A DNA stretch of 64,000 nt from Methylovorus glucosotrophus (GCF_009858335.1 NZ_VMSE01000002.1:124001-188000), one strand, 5' to 3'; positions 44,754 to 52,906 are shown, counted from the first letter of the stretch. Notes: generated by a model not told the origin, from the sequence alone. Numbers and translations are program-made.

Positions 44754-45203
44754 ATGCGTTTATATCATTCTCTCGCGCTTGTTATCGGCTTTGCTTCCAG
44801 TCATGCCATGGCCGCTGCCTGTAGTGTGGATATCGAAGCCAACGATGCCATGCAGTTCAATACCAAAGCCATCGACGTCAGCAAAAGCTGCAAGGAATTC
44901 ACCGTCAATCTCAAGCACACCGGCACCATGGCCAAAGCCATGATGGGGCACAACTGGGTGCTCGCCAAAGCCAGTGATGAAAAAGGCGTGCTTGCCGATG
45001 GCGCGGCTGCCGGTTCGGCGAATGATTACGTCAAGGCGAGCGATGCCCGCGTGATTGCGCATACCAAACTGATTGGCGGCGGCGAAAAAGACAGCGTCAA
45101 GTTTGCTGCCAGCAAGCTCGCGGATGGGCAGGATTACGTCTTCTTCTGCTCTTTCCCCGGCCATGCCTTCATGATGAAGGGCAGCGTCAAGCTCGTAAAT
45201 TAA
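44754..45203 (+). CDS. azu: Azurin (blue copper protein)
   Basis: A 149-residue periplasmic type-1 copper electron carrier. The signal peptide (1-20, ending AMA) is followed by a mature protein opening [19 protein letters not shown]. Copper ligands are visible: His in [12 protein letters not shown], and Cys, His and Met in [14 protein letters not shown] near the C-terminus; the disulfide cysteines (ACSVD, SKSCKEF) are also present. It probably accepts electrons from c-type cytochromes or amine dehydrogenases, as in other methylotrophs. A Fur-box-like site lies upstream and a leader ORF for an EamA transporter lies downstream. Confidence 0.97.
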   Translation: MRLYHSLALVIGFASSHAMAAACSVDIEANDAMQFNTKAIDVSKSCKEFTVNLKHTGTMAKAMMGHNWVLAKASDEKGVLADGAAAGSANDYVKASDARVIAHTKLIGGGEKDSVKFAASKLADGQDYVFFCSFPGHAFMMKGSVKLVN

Positions 45204-45229
45204 TCAGCAATTCACCAAGCTGAATTCAG

Positions 45230-45260
45230 GGCCGGGGGGCATTACCCATGCACACCGGCC
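45230..45260 (+). other. Imperfect hairpin after azurin
   Basis: GGCCGGGGGGCAT (45230-45242) pairs with ATGCACACCGGCC (45248-45260), 11 of 13 positions, with a 5-nt loop. There is no T-run. It ends exactly where the -35 box of the next promoter begins and may stop or stabilise the azurin transcript. Confidence 0.5.
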
Positions 45261-45290
45261 TTGACCGGGCGATAGCGACGGCCGTATAGT
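45261..45290 (+). promoter_or_regulatory. Sigma70-type promoter for the Cys-rich leader and EamA gene
   Basis: TTGACC (45261-45266), an 18-bp spacer and TATAGT (45285-45290). Both boxes match consensus at five of six and four of six positions. The expected start site is about 45297-45299, only 0-3 bases before ATG 45300, so the transcript would be leaderless or nearly so. No Shine-Dalgarno could fit. Confidence 0.65.
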
Positions 45291-45299
45291 GCCGCCTCC

Positions 45300-45389
45300 A
45301 TGAAAAAACAAATAGCGATCATTTCCGTCATTAACCGCAAAGCGCTGTGGCTGCGTGCCACCCAGTGCTGCGGTTGCTATTTGTCCTGA
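45300..45389 (+). CDS. Candidate leaderless Cys-rich leader peptide (29 residues)
   Basis: The ORF begins MKKQIAIISVINRK, continues with a short Leu/Trp/Arg stretch and ends TQCCGCYLS, stop TGA at 45387. Three of its last seven residues are Cys (codons TGC at 45366, 45369 and 45375). No ribosome-binding site is present, but a promoter places the RNA start at or next to the ATG. The Cys codons overlap an RNA segment able to pair with the left arm of a downstream hairpin. It looks like a regulatory leader rather than a functional protein. Confidence 0.55.
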   Translation: MKKQIAIISVINRKALWLRATQCCGCYLS

Positions 45390-45461
45390 ATTTTTGCAAC
45401 CGCGGGCTCTCCGCGGTTGACTACTGTCTATTCTCGTTGAGCCCATAACCTGGGCTCAACG
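45366..45461 (+). promoter_or_regulatory. Putative attenuator: mutually exclusive stems plus start-site hairpin
   Basis: Segment 1, GCGGTTGC (45370-45377, inside the Cys codons), can pair with segment 2, GCAACCGC (45396-45403). Segment 2 extended (CAACCGCG, 45397-45404) can instead pair with segment 3, CGCGGTTG (45412-45419). Further on, CGTTGAGCCC (45435-45444) and GGGCTCAACG (45452-45461) form a perfect 10-bp hairpin whose last base directly precedes ATG 45462. None of the stems is followed by a T-run, so control would be of translation rather than termination. Confidence 0.5.
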
Positions 45462-46391
45462 ATGTCTACGTTTATCAGTTCACGCTTTTCTTCTCCCATG
45501 GCGGGTATTGCCATGGTATTGCTCGCCTCGGTGGCAGTGTCCTCCAAGGCTATTATCGTCAAGCTGGCCTATGTGTATCCGGTGGATCCGGCCACACTGA
45601 TTGCCCTGCGCATGGCGTTTTCGATTCCCTTCTTTGCAGCCCTGGCGTGGTGGTCTGCCAGGCAGGATAGCCTGGCAACACTGTCATTGCGCCAATGGAT
45701 GGCGGTGCTGGGGCTGGGTGCCATTGGCGGCTATGGCCCCATGTGGCTGGACTTTGCCGGTCTCGCCTATGTCAGCGCTGGCCTGGAGCGCATCATCCTG
45801 TTTCTTTACCCCACCATGGTGTTGATGTTTTCTGCCTTGCTGTTCCGGCAGGCGGTCGGCCGGCGTGAGCTTTTTGCCCTGATTACGGGTTATGCCGGCG
45901 TCGGTTTGGTGGTGGGGCATGATATCGAGTTTGTGCATGGAACTGCGGATGCCACCCTCATGGGGGCTGCGCTGGTGTTCGCCAGTGCGGTGTTGTATGC
46001 CGCTTATCTGGTGTTGAGCGGCAAGTTGATTCCGCAGGTTGGTGCCTCGCGCTTTACCGCTTACACCATGCTGGTGGCGACCTTTACCAGTGGCATGCAT
46101 TACGCCGGCAGTCAGCATGTAGTGAGCTGGTCGCAGTTGCCTGGTGAGGTCTATCTGCTGAGCTTGCTGATGGCGGTGGTGGCGACGGTGTTGCCGGCAG
46201 TGTTGCTCAATATCGGTATTCAGCGGCTGGGCAGCAACCGTGCGTCGCTTATCAGCTCCATCGGCCCGGTATCGACCATTTTTCTGGCCTGGGTGTTTCT
46301 TGGCGAACACATCACCTGGTTGCAGCTGGGGGGTACCGCGCTGGTCATGGCTGGCGTGCTGGCTGTGAGTCTGGGCCGCACACCGGCGTGA
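45462..46391 (+). CDS. EamA-family (DMT superfamily) transporter
   Basis: A 309-residue inner-membrane protein with ten predicted helices in two EamA repeats (about 12-145 and 160-300). The first has SVAVSSKAIIVKLAY and DPATLIALRMAFSIPFFAAL, the second ends PVSTIFLAWVFLGEHITWLQLGGTALVMAGV, the family signature. EamA proteins export metabolites; the E. coli namesake exports cysteine and O-acetylserine. No Shine-Dalgarno is free before ATG 45462 because a hairpin occupies that place. Substrate is not determined by sequence. Confidence 0.9.
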   Translation: MSTFISSRFSSPMAGIAMVLLASVAVSSKAIIVKLAYVYPVDPATLIALRMAFSIPFFAALAWWSARQDSLATLSLRQWMAVLGLGAIGGYGPMWLDFAGLAYVSAGLERIILFLYPTMVLMFSALLFRQAVGRRELFALITGYAGVGLVVGHDIEFVHGTADATLMGAALVFASAVLYAAYLVLSGKLIPQVGASRFTAYTMLVATFTSGMHYAGSQHVVSWSQLPGEVYLLSLLMAVVATVLPAVLLNIGIQRLGSNRASLISSIGPVSTIFLAWVFLGEHITWLQLGGTALVMAGVLAVSLGRTPA

Positions 46392-46416
46392 GAGATGGAA
46401 TCGTGGGAAGAGGAGA

Positions 46417-46962
46417 CTAGGCGATCCGAGACCAGTCAAAGCCGGGGCCGGGATCGGTTTTGCGACCAGGGGCGATATCCGAATGCCCGGCAATGCCTGC
46501 AATGGGGTAGCGTTTTTTAAGGGCGGCGATCAATTGCTGCAATTGCGTGTATTGGGCTTCGGTAAAGGTGTCGGTATCGCACCCTTCCAGCTCGATGCCT
46601 ACGGAAAAATCATTGCAGCGCTCCCGTCCCTGCCACTGCGACACCCCGGCATGCCAGGCGCGAAGGCCACACGGAACAAACTGCAGCACGCTACCATCGC
46701 GCCGGATGAGAAAGTGCGAGGAAACCTTGAGCGTATAAATCTCGGCGTAATACGGATGTGCCGTCGGATCCAGCTGATTGGTGAATAGTTCGATAATGCC
46801 GTTTCCACCGTATTGTCCCGGCGGCAGGCTGATATTGTGGATCACAATCAGCTTCACCTCCGCCTCATCCGGCCGGGCGTCATGGTTGGGCGAGGGGATA
46901 AAAGTCCCCTGATTCAGCACGCCGTCTGCGTTAATTTCGAGCGCTGTCATGTTGGCGTTCAT
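46417..46962 (-). CDS. ampD: 1,6-anhydro-N-acetylmuramyl-L-alanine amidase AmpD
   Basis: A cytosolic zinc amidase that recycles peptidoglycan fragments. The 181 residues show the first zinc His in KLIVIHNISLPPGQYG near 38-53, the second His and Asp in IAGHSDIAPGRKTDPGPGFDW at the C-terminus, and HFLIRRDGSVLQFVPCGLRAWHAGVS between them. ATG 46962 (GGAT upstream) was preferred; ATG 46950 and a GTG at 47001 are possible. It is convergent with the EamA gene. No beta-lactamase gene is nearby. Confidence 0.94.
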   Translation of the reverse strand: MNANMTALEINADGVLNQGTFIPSPNHDARPDEAEVKLIVIHNISLPPGQYGGNGIIELFTNQLDPTAHPYYAEIYTLKVSSHFLIRRDGSVLQFVPCGLRAWHAGVSQWQGRERCNDFSVGIELEGCDTDTFTEAQYTQLQQLIAALKKRYPIAGIAGHSDIAPGRKTDPGPGFDWSRIA

Positions 46963-47045
46963 GTTATCCGATAAAATCCTGAAACTTGTCGCGTGCCACA
47001 CGGGCCACGCACCTTGACCGATACTGAAGAAATGGATGCATAACC

Positions 47046-48047
47046 ATGGTGTTTTTTGAATTGTTCCTCATGCTGATTGTGATTCTAATCGCAGCCGAGG
47101 TGTTTACCAATGCGCTGGAGCATCTGGGGGAAAAGCTGGGGATTTCGGAAGGGGTGACCGGCTCATTGTTTGCCGCTGTCGGCACGGCCTTGCCGGAAAC
47201 CTCCGTGCCTTTGCTGGCCTTGCTGGCAGGCACGCAAAACCTGCAAACCAACGAAGAAATTGGCGTAGGCGCCATTCTCGGTGCGCCCTTGATGCTGGCA
47301 ACCCTGTCCATCTCGCTGATGGCATTTGCCGTGCTCAAGAAGCGCGGGGCCTTTGGCCGTTTCCATCCGGAAAAAACCGGCTTGAGGCGCGATCTCGACT
47401 TTTTCATCGTGGCCTTCTCGTTTGCCGCGCTGGCCCTGTTCATTCCGCATACACAGGCGGCTATTCGTGGTGCGCTGGGTTTTGGCATGGTGCTGATCTA
47501 TTTCATTTACATCCTGCTGACGATACGCGCTTCCAAGGATCTGGTGAGCAGCGGGCATGGAACCGAAGCTGAAGAGCCCATGTTCCTGTGCCGCATCGGC
47601 CTGCCCAATAACACCGTCGTGATCGTGCTGCAGCTGGTCCTGGGTCTGGGGCTGCTGGTGGCTGGGGCGAAAGGGTTTATTCATGGGGTGGAAGAGGCAG
47701 CGCAAATCATCGGGGTATCCACCCTGCTGCTGTCCCTGCTGATTATTCCTATTGCCACTGAGTTGCCTGAAAAGGTGAACAGCATCCTGTGGGTGCGCAA
47801 AGGCAAGGATACCCTGGCTTTCGGCAATATCACCGGTGCCATGGTGTTTCAGGGTACCTTGTTGCCCGCTATCGGCATCATGCTCACGCCGTGGGAACCC
47901 CGGGTGGAAGTGCTATCCGGCTTGGTGATTACGCTGGTGGCTGCCGTCTGGCTGCGCGTGCTGGTGGCACGCGGTGGCATCAAGATCTGGCATCTGTGGG
48001 TCAATGGCCTGATGTATCTGATCTACCTCGGCATCGTCTTGCTCTAA
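47046..48047 (+). CDS. Sodium:calcium antiporter-type membrane protein (CaCA family)
   Basis: A 333-residue protein with about ten helices in two inverted alpha-repeats. The ion-binding motifs are VGTALPETSVPLLALL near 48 and IPIATELPEKVNSILW near 240, each with the conserved Glu. The loop around 95-112 (KKRGAFGRFHPEKTGLRRD) is cytosolic and basic. It probably exchanges Ca2+ or a related cation for H+ or Na+. It is a single gene diverging from ampD and convergent with the PilR-like gene. Confidence 0.88.
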   Translation: MVFFELFLMLIVILIAAEVFTNALEHLGEKLGISEGVTGSLFAAVGTALPETSVPLLALLAGTQNLQTNEEIGVGAILGAPLMLATLSISLMAFAVLKKRGAFGRFHPEKTGLRRDLDFFIVAFSFAALALFIPHTQAAIRGALGFGMVLIYFIYILLTIRASKDLVSSGHGTEAEEPMFLCRIGLPNNTVVIVLQLVLGLGLLVAGAKGFIHGVEEAAQIIGVSTLLLSLLIIPIATELPEKVNSILWVRKGKDTLAFGNITGAMVFQGTLLPAIGIMLTPWEPRVEVLSGLVITLVAAVWLRVLVARGGIKIWHLWVNGLMYLIYLGIVLL

Positions 48048-48139
48048 GTTTCAGCATTGGCTGAGTTCACGCCTGACTCAGCATCTCAACTTCAATCGGC
48101 CAGCCTGCGGTGACACTGCAGGCTGGCGCGATAATCAGA

Positions 48140-49471
48140 TTAATCCTCGTCATCATCCCCATCGCTGTCTTTACCCAAGCCCAGCTTGGAAAGGCGATAA
48201 CGCAGGGTGCGAAAGCTGACGCCGAGCAACTTGGCGGCAGCCGTCTTGTTATGGCCAGTTCTTTCCAGCGCGTTCAGAATCGCCTGCTTTTCTATGCTTT
48301 CCAGATAGTCTGGCAAAGGCAGGCCATTGGCTTCAATTTCCAGCGCAACCCGCTTGCTTTCGGTTTGCAGGCGCAGGTCAGTGGGCTGCAGACTGCGCCC
48401 ATCATGCAAGGTGAGTGCACGTTCCAGTATGGTTTCCAGCTCCCGCACATTGCCCGGGTAATAGTGCTGTAGCAGCATTTGCTGGGTTTCGCGTGCGATC
48501 AGCGGAACATCTATCTTCTGGCTCTGGCACAAGCGTTTGAGCAGGTATTGGCTGATAGCGGCAATATCTTCCGGAATGTCGCGCAGGGCAGGCAGGTCCA
48601 GCGCGATCACATTGAGCCGGTAATAGAGGTCCTGGCGAAACTGGCCGCGCTCCATCATGGCGGTCAGGTTGCGCTGCGAAGCACTGATGATGCGGACATC
48701 GATGGTTTCTTCCTTGCGCTGTCCGGGGATGGAAATCGATTTGTCCTGAATGGCGCGCAGCAGGCGCACCTGGCTGGCCAGCGGCAGGGCGGCAATCTCC
48801 TTGAAGAAAAGCGTGCCACCGGAGGCTTTCTGCAGTGCGCCAGGTTCATCTTCGTCACCAAAGATTTCTTTTTCCAGCTGCTGCTCGGGGATGGCGCTAC
48901 AGTCCAGGGTAATGAATGCGCCGCTCTGGCGCGAGCTGGACTGATGGATAAGACGCGCAACCAGCGATTTTCCGGTTCCGGCCTCGCCGCTGATGAAGAC
49001 GGGCGCCTGATTGCGGGAAAGCTTGGTGATGGTGGCGCGTATCTGTTGCAGCGCCGTCGACTCCCCCACCAGACTGGGGCCGCTGACATTGCCGGCCGCA
49101 TTCGGCAGGTTGAGCGCGGATTGCACCAGAGGTCGCAATTGTTGCAGCGAAATGGGTTTGGTAATGTAATCAAAGGCGCCTGCCTTGAGGGCGGAGACCG
49201 CATTATCGGCGCTGCCGTAAGCGGTAATCACCGCGACTGGCAACCCGGCATGGTGCTGATTGATATAGCGCACCAGGTCCAGCCCATTGCCGTCGGGCAG
49301 CCGCATATCGGTCAGGCACAGGGCGTAGGATTTTTGCCGCAACATGAATTTGGCATCGTCGAGATTGGCTGCACTATCGGCCTTGAGGCCCATGCGTGTC
49401 AGTGTCATGACGATCAGTTCGCGGATGTCGTGTTCATCATCCACGACGAGGCAGTTGAGAGGGTTAGCCAT
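48140..49471 (-). CDS. pilR: PilR-like response regulator lacking GAFTGA
   Basis: A 443-residue regulator: receiver (1-120, VVDDEHDIRELI, Asp in CLTDMRLPDG, ITAYGSADNA, ITKPISL), AAA+ domain and Fis-type helix-turn-helix (GHNKTAAAKLLGVSFRTLRYRLSKLGL), then an acidic tail DSDGDDDED. Walker A (GEAGTGKSLVARL) is intact. Where ELFGHKKGAFTGA is expected the sequence is EIFGDEDEPGALQ, and Walker B reads TLFFKEIAALP with Lys instead of Asp. It overlaps the kinase gene by 8 bases. The PilR assignment rests on gene order and the PilS-like partner. Confidence 0.78.
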   Translation of the reverse strand: MANPLNCLVVDDEHDIRELIVMTLTRMGLKADSAANLDDAKFMLRQKSYALCLTDMRLPDGNGLDLVRYINQHHAGLPVAVITAYGSADNAVSALKAGAFDYITKPISLQQLRPLVQSALNLPNAAGNVSGPSLVGESTALQQIRATITKLSRNQAPVFISGEAGTGKSLVARLIHQSSSRQSGAFITLDCSAIPEQQLEKEIFGDEDEPGALQKASGGTLFFKEIAALPLASQVRLLRAIQDKSISIPGQRKEETIDVRIISASQRNLTAMMERGQFRQDLYYRLNVIALDLPALRDIPEDIAAISQYLLKRLCQSQKIDVPLIARETQQMLLQHYYPGNVRELETILERALTLHDGRSLQPTDLRLQTESKRVALEIEANGLPLPDYLESIEKQAILNALERTGHNKTAAAKLLGVSFRTLRYRLSKLGLGKDSDGDDDED

Positions 49472-51053
49472 TTTTTATAGTCATCGTAAAGAGGCTGCCT
49501 TGCGGGGTGGAGCTGCATTCCAGCCGCGTATTGTTGGCCTGACACAATTCGCGGGCGATATACAGGCCCAGACCGGTTCCGGTTGCCTCGGTAGTGTAAA
49601 AGGGTTCAAACAAGTGTGGCATCACATCAGGCGCAATGCCTGGCCCATCGTCCCGAATGGCGATGCGTATCGCGCGCGAACGCGACGAACGGCGAATTCC
49701 CATGTGCAGGCTTCCCTCCTGCTTTCGCCCGTGGCGCCATCCATTACGGCAGATGTTCCACAATATCTGGTTGAGGTGCCTGTGGTCAAACATCACAACG
49801 TGGGCGCCGGGCTGGATATCCAGCACAAAGCCGCTGGGCGGGATGTTTTCGACCTGGCAGAACTGTTCATGAAACGCCTGCACAAAACTATCCAGCGCCA
49901 CCGGTTGCTGTTGCGTGCGGTCGCGCCGGTTCAACTCCAGTACATCGGTGACAATGTGATCCAGCCTTTCCACATTATCGGCCACGATGCGCAATAACTT
50001 TTGCGAGCCGGGATCGGTAATGTCTTCCTGTAGTAGCTGATTGGCGTGGCTGATCGAACTCAGGGGGTTGCGGATTTCATGGGCGATGTTGGCGGTCAGC
50101 TTGCCCAGGGCGGCCAGTTTGATCTGATGTGCCTGGGTCTGGATCTGGCTCCAGTCCTCAATAAAGATGACAGCGCCCTGGTCACGTGCATGGTTGAGTG
50201 GCATGAAACGCAGGCGGAGGTCATGATGCGCACTCTGCAGTTTGAACACCGACTCCTGCCCGGTGTGATCATGTATCCAGTCCTGCATCAAAGCGGCAAC
50301 CTCTGGCAAGGCATGCAGAGTGGTCGGTGCAGATGCCTCCGCGTCCATTCCCAGCAGGGTCAGGGCTTGCTGGTTGTGGTGGCGTAATTGCATCGTATGG
50401 TCGACGACCAATACCCCATCGTGCATTTCCTCAATGATCAGCGCATTGATCTGCGCCATGCTTGCCAGGTCTACGCCTCGTTCCGATGCCAGTTTTTCAC
50501 TTTCGCGGGCACGCTTGGCCAGGCTGTGCGCCAGCCAGGCCGTCGCATAACAGCTGAGGCTCAGCATGACGGCATGCGAATAATCGACGATGCTTTCCTG
50601 CCAGTGCAGCAACTGATAGGTTTGCTCAAGCAAGAGGGCGATGGTGGCGAGCGAGGCATAAAACAGGGCAAGCCGTCCCCGGCTGATCAGACTGGCGGCG
50701 GCAATCGCCACTACCAGCAGCAGCCCCAGGCCATTGCGTATTCCGCCTGAGGCAAACATCAGCATGATGATGAAGCCGATATCCATCACCACCAGCGTGG
50801 TCAGCTGGGTTGAGAAGCCGGGTTTCTTCAGGCCGGTGAATACAATCGCCACCAGGCTGACGCCGAGATAGCCCAGCGAGATCTGAAAATACAGGGCCTT
50901 ATTGAAGTTTTCCCAGAAGGGGAGGTCATCCAGAAACTGGAACGACACGACAAAGATGAGGGCAATGACCAGCCGGTAGAGATTGAACAATCCCATCGGC
51001 CGCCAGAAGGCGCGCTTCTCGATGATGGGAGACGCTTCCGGGCTACTGCTCAT
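49464..51053 (-). CDS. pilS: PilS-like sensor histidine kinase
   Basis: A 529-residue kinase with six N-terminal membrane helices (about 20-175), a PAS-like region (about 205-310), HisKA box KLTANIAHEIRNPLSSISHANQLL near 330, and ATP-binding boxes NQILWNICRNGWRHG, RDDGPGIAPD and GTGLGLYIARELC. PilS kinases with six helices sense pilin levels in the membrane and act on PilR. ATG 51053 overlaps the end of the PP0621 gene by 11 bases. No pil structural gene is in the window. Confidence 0.82.
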   Translation of the reverse strand: MSSSPEASPIIEKRAFWRPMGLFNLYRLVIALIFVVSFQFLDDLPFWENFNKALYFQISLGYLGVSLVAIVFTGLKKPGFSTQLTTLVVMDIGFIIMLMFASGGIRNGLGLLLVVAIAAASLISRGRLALFYASLATIALLLEQTYQLLHWQESIVDYSHAVMLSLSCYATAWLAHSLAKRARESEKLASERGVDLASMAQINALIIEEMHDGVLVVDHTMQLRHHNQQALTLLGMDAEASAPTTLHALPEVAALMQDWIHDHTGQESVFKLQSAHHDLRLRFMPLNHARDQGAVIFIEDWSQIQTQAHQIKLAALGKLTANIAHEIRNPLSSISHANQLLQEDITDPGSQKLLRIVADNVERLDHIVTDVLELNRRDRTQQQPVALDSFVQAFHEQFCQVENIPPSGFVLDIQPGAHVVMFDHRHLNQILWNICRNGWRHGRKQEGSLHMGIRRSSRSRAIRIAIRDDGPGIAPDVMPHLFEPFYTTEATGTGLGLYIARELCQANNTRLECSSTPQGSLFTMTIKNG

Positions 51054-51285
51054 GATTGCGTGTTTGATCGGGACTGTGCAGCTGGGCATGCGCCAGGCTG
51101 CAGTAATCCGTTTGCGCCATGCGCACACTTTCACTCTGTGGGAGATGCACGCCGCAGTGCGCGCATTTCACCATTTTTTCTTCGCCAGAAAGACGCGTAT
51201 CGCGGGTATCCAGGTTTCTTGCGTAGCGCTTGAGTATGCTGTAAACCAGCCATGCGGCCACGACGAGCAGTAATAGTTTTGCCAT
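51043..51285 (-). CDS. PP0621-family small protein
   Basis: An 80-residue protein: one N-terminal membrane helix (AKLLLLVVAAWLVYSIL), a basic linker, and a putative metal-binding treble-clef-like segment (VKCAHCGVHLPQSESV, then TDYCSLAHAQLH) with CxxC and a later Cys/His pair. The family is conserved in front of pilS-like kinases in betaproteobacteria. Its role is unknown. Translation is coupled to the kinase by overlap. Confidence 0.85.
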   Translation of the reverse strand: MAKLLLLVVAAWLVYSILKRYARNLDTRDTRLSGEEKMVKCAHCGVHLPQSESVRMAQTDYCSLAHAQLHSPDQTRNHEQ

Positions 51286-51483
51286 TGCGAATTTGCTACC
51301 TGATTGAGTGACTAATATCTTAATTGATTTTTACAATTCGACGGCAAGGATCGAAACTCAACTGTTATACTGCATTGGCCAAGAGCGACCGTGAATGCGG
51401 CCCAGGCCCATTCGATCGCTGTTTTATATCTCAAGACCATGCCCGTCTGTACCCACTACATTATGTCTGCAACCGCATAGAAA

Positions 51484-52080
51484 ATGGCAACAGCTCAGGA
51501 ACTTTCAACCTTTCTAGCCGAGGTCGAACGGCGCGCCTATCGGCAAACGGCTTATGCCGTGCGGGATGAGCACGCTGCACTCGATATTGTGCAAGATGCC
51601 ATGCTCAAGCTTTCTGAAAAGTATGGCGCGCGGCCAGTGGAAGAATTCCCCATGCTGTTTCAACGCATACTGCAGAACACCATGCGCGATTTCTGGCGCC
51701 GTCAGAAAGTGCGCAATCTCTGGACCTCCTTGCTTTCCTCCTTTGGCGGCCACTCGGCAGAGGACGATGATGAGCATGACCCCCTAGAGACCATGGAAAC
51801 CGGGCAGCGCAGCGAGGATGAGCCCGAGGCGCAGCTTGAGCGCAGTCAAACGATTGCTATAATTGAACGCGCGATAGAAAAACTACCAGCACGTCAACGG
51901 GAAGCTTTCCTGATGCGTTACTGGGAGGATATGGATGTCGCCGAAACTGCCGCCGCGATGGGATGCTCAGAGGGAAGCGTCAAGACCCATTGCTCCAGAG
52001 CAGTGCATGCGCTTGCAGCAACACTACAACACTATGGATTTAATCAACAGGGACTCAAGAAACCTGGAGCCGGATCATGA
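51484..52080 (+). CDS. ECF-type RNA polymerase sigma factor
   Basis: A 198-residue sigma-70 family member with region 2 (VRDEHAALDIVQDAMLKLSEKYG, then FQRILQNTMRDFWRRQKVRNLW) and region 4 (AIEKLPARQREAFLMRYWEDMDVAETAAAMGCSEGSVKTHCSRAV given in part). The acidic linker between them is unusually long (about 75-115). In betaproteobacteria this factor heads a set with DUF3619, DUF3106 and RDD genes, as here; DUF3619 would be the candidate anti-sigma or membrane partner. It overlaps the next gene by 4 bases. Confidence 0.9.
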   Translation: MATAQELSTFLAEVERRAYRQTAYAVRDEHAALDIVQDAMLKLSEKYGARPVEEFPMLFQRILQNTMRDFWRRQKVRNLWTSLLSSFGGHSAEDDDEHDPLETMETGQRSEDEPEAQLERSQTIAIIERAIEKLPARQREAFLMRYWEDMDVAETAAAMGCSEGSVKTHCSRAVHALAATLQHYGFNQQGLKKPGAGS

Positions 52081-52451
52081 ACCAGCAAGAATCTACCGTC
52101 AAACTCGTCGTCCAAGCCCTGGACGCCAGTGTCGAAGACCTGGATGAAGACGTCATTCGCCGTCTGGCCGTTGCCCGCGAGCGCGCCGTCTCGGCCATGC
52201 AGCCGCAATGGCAGGCGGCGGGCCACAATGGTGTATTTCACAACCTGGGCAATTATGTCGTGCATCATCGCCTGCTGACATCGGCGGCATTGCTGCTGGG
52301 AGCGCTGGTGCTCGGTTTTATCGTCACGCAGCATGTGATCGGCCAACATCAGCTGGAGCAGGGCGATGCATTTCTGCTGGGGTCCGAGTTGCCGCCTGAA
52401 GCATATCTGGATAAAGGGTTTGATACATGGCTGCAACAAAACGCGCGCTAG
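52077..52451 (+). CDS. DUF3619 membrane protein, candidate anti-sigma partner
   Basis: A 124-residue protein with a cytosolic N-terminal region (about 1-60, VKLVVQALDASVEDLDEDVIRRL, charged and helical), one membrane helix near 66-86 (LTSAALLLGALVLGFIVTQ) and a short outer part. This topology and its 4-base overlap with an ECF sigma gene fit an anti-sigma factor, but no ASD motif is obvious to me, so the role is inferred. Confidence 0.82.
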   Translation: MNQQESTVKLVVQALDASVEDLDEDVIRRLAVARERAVSAMQPQWQAAGHNGVFHNLGNYVVHHRLLTSAALLLGALVLGFIVTQHVIGQHQLEQGDAFLLGSELPPEAYLDKGFDTWLQQNAR

Positions 52452-52873
52452 GCTTGCTGCTGCTGGTCCTGCTGAGTGGGCAGGCCTGGGCAGAAGATAG
52501 CAAGAGCGTGATGTTGAAGTGGTCGCAACTCACGGAAGATCAACGCAAGGTATTGAATCCGCTTTCCAAGGAGTGGGATACCCTGCGCCCCTGGCAACGC
52601 GAGAAAATGCTGGATATTGCCCGGGATTACCCCAAGATGAATGCCCAGCAACAGGCGCGTGTTCAGCAGCGCCTGAATGACTGGAGCCGCATGACGCCGT
52701 TCGAACGCGAGAATGCGCGCAAGAAATACCAGCAGTTCCAGTCCTTGCCGCCCGAAAAGCAGGAAGAATTGCGCAAGAAATGGCGCGAATACCAGAGCCT
52801 GCCTGAAGCTCAGCGTGAAGGCTTGCGCCGCGATCAGCCCGATCTTTACGACGCTAACGAACTTGATAACTAG
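52427..52873 (+). CDS. DUF3106 exported protein
   Basis: A 148-residue protein with a signal peptide (1-22, ending GQAWA), followed by a highly charged, Arg/Gln/Glu-rich helical body with recurring W-(S/R)-x-(L/M)-(T/P) turns (KWSQLTEDQRKVLNPL, WDTLRPWQREKML, NDWSRMTPFERENAR), which is the DUF3106 pattern. It overlaps the DUF3619 gene by 25 bases. CpxP/Spy-like periplasmic sensing proteins have a similar look, but that link is speculative. Confidence 0.83.
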   Translation: MAATKRALGLLLLVLLSGQAWAEDSKSVMLKWSQLTEDQRKVLNPLSKEWDTLRPWQREKMLDIARDYPKMNAQQQARVQQRLNDWSRMTPFERENARKKYQQFQSLPPEKQEELRKKWREYQSLPEAQREGLRRDQPDLYDANELDN

Positions 52874-52906
52874 CTCGCGCCAAATCTGGCCGGGCCCACT
52901 TTGCTC

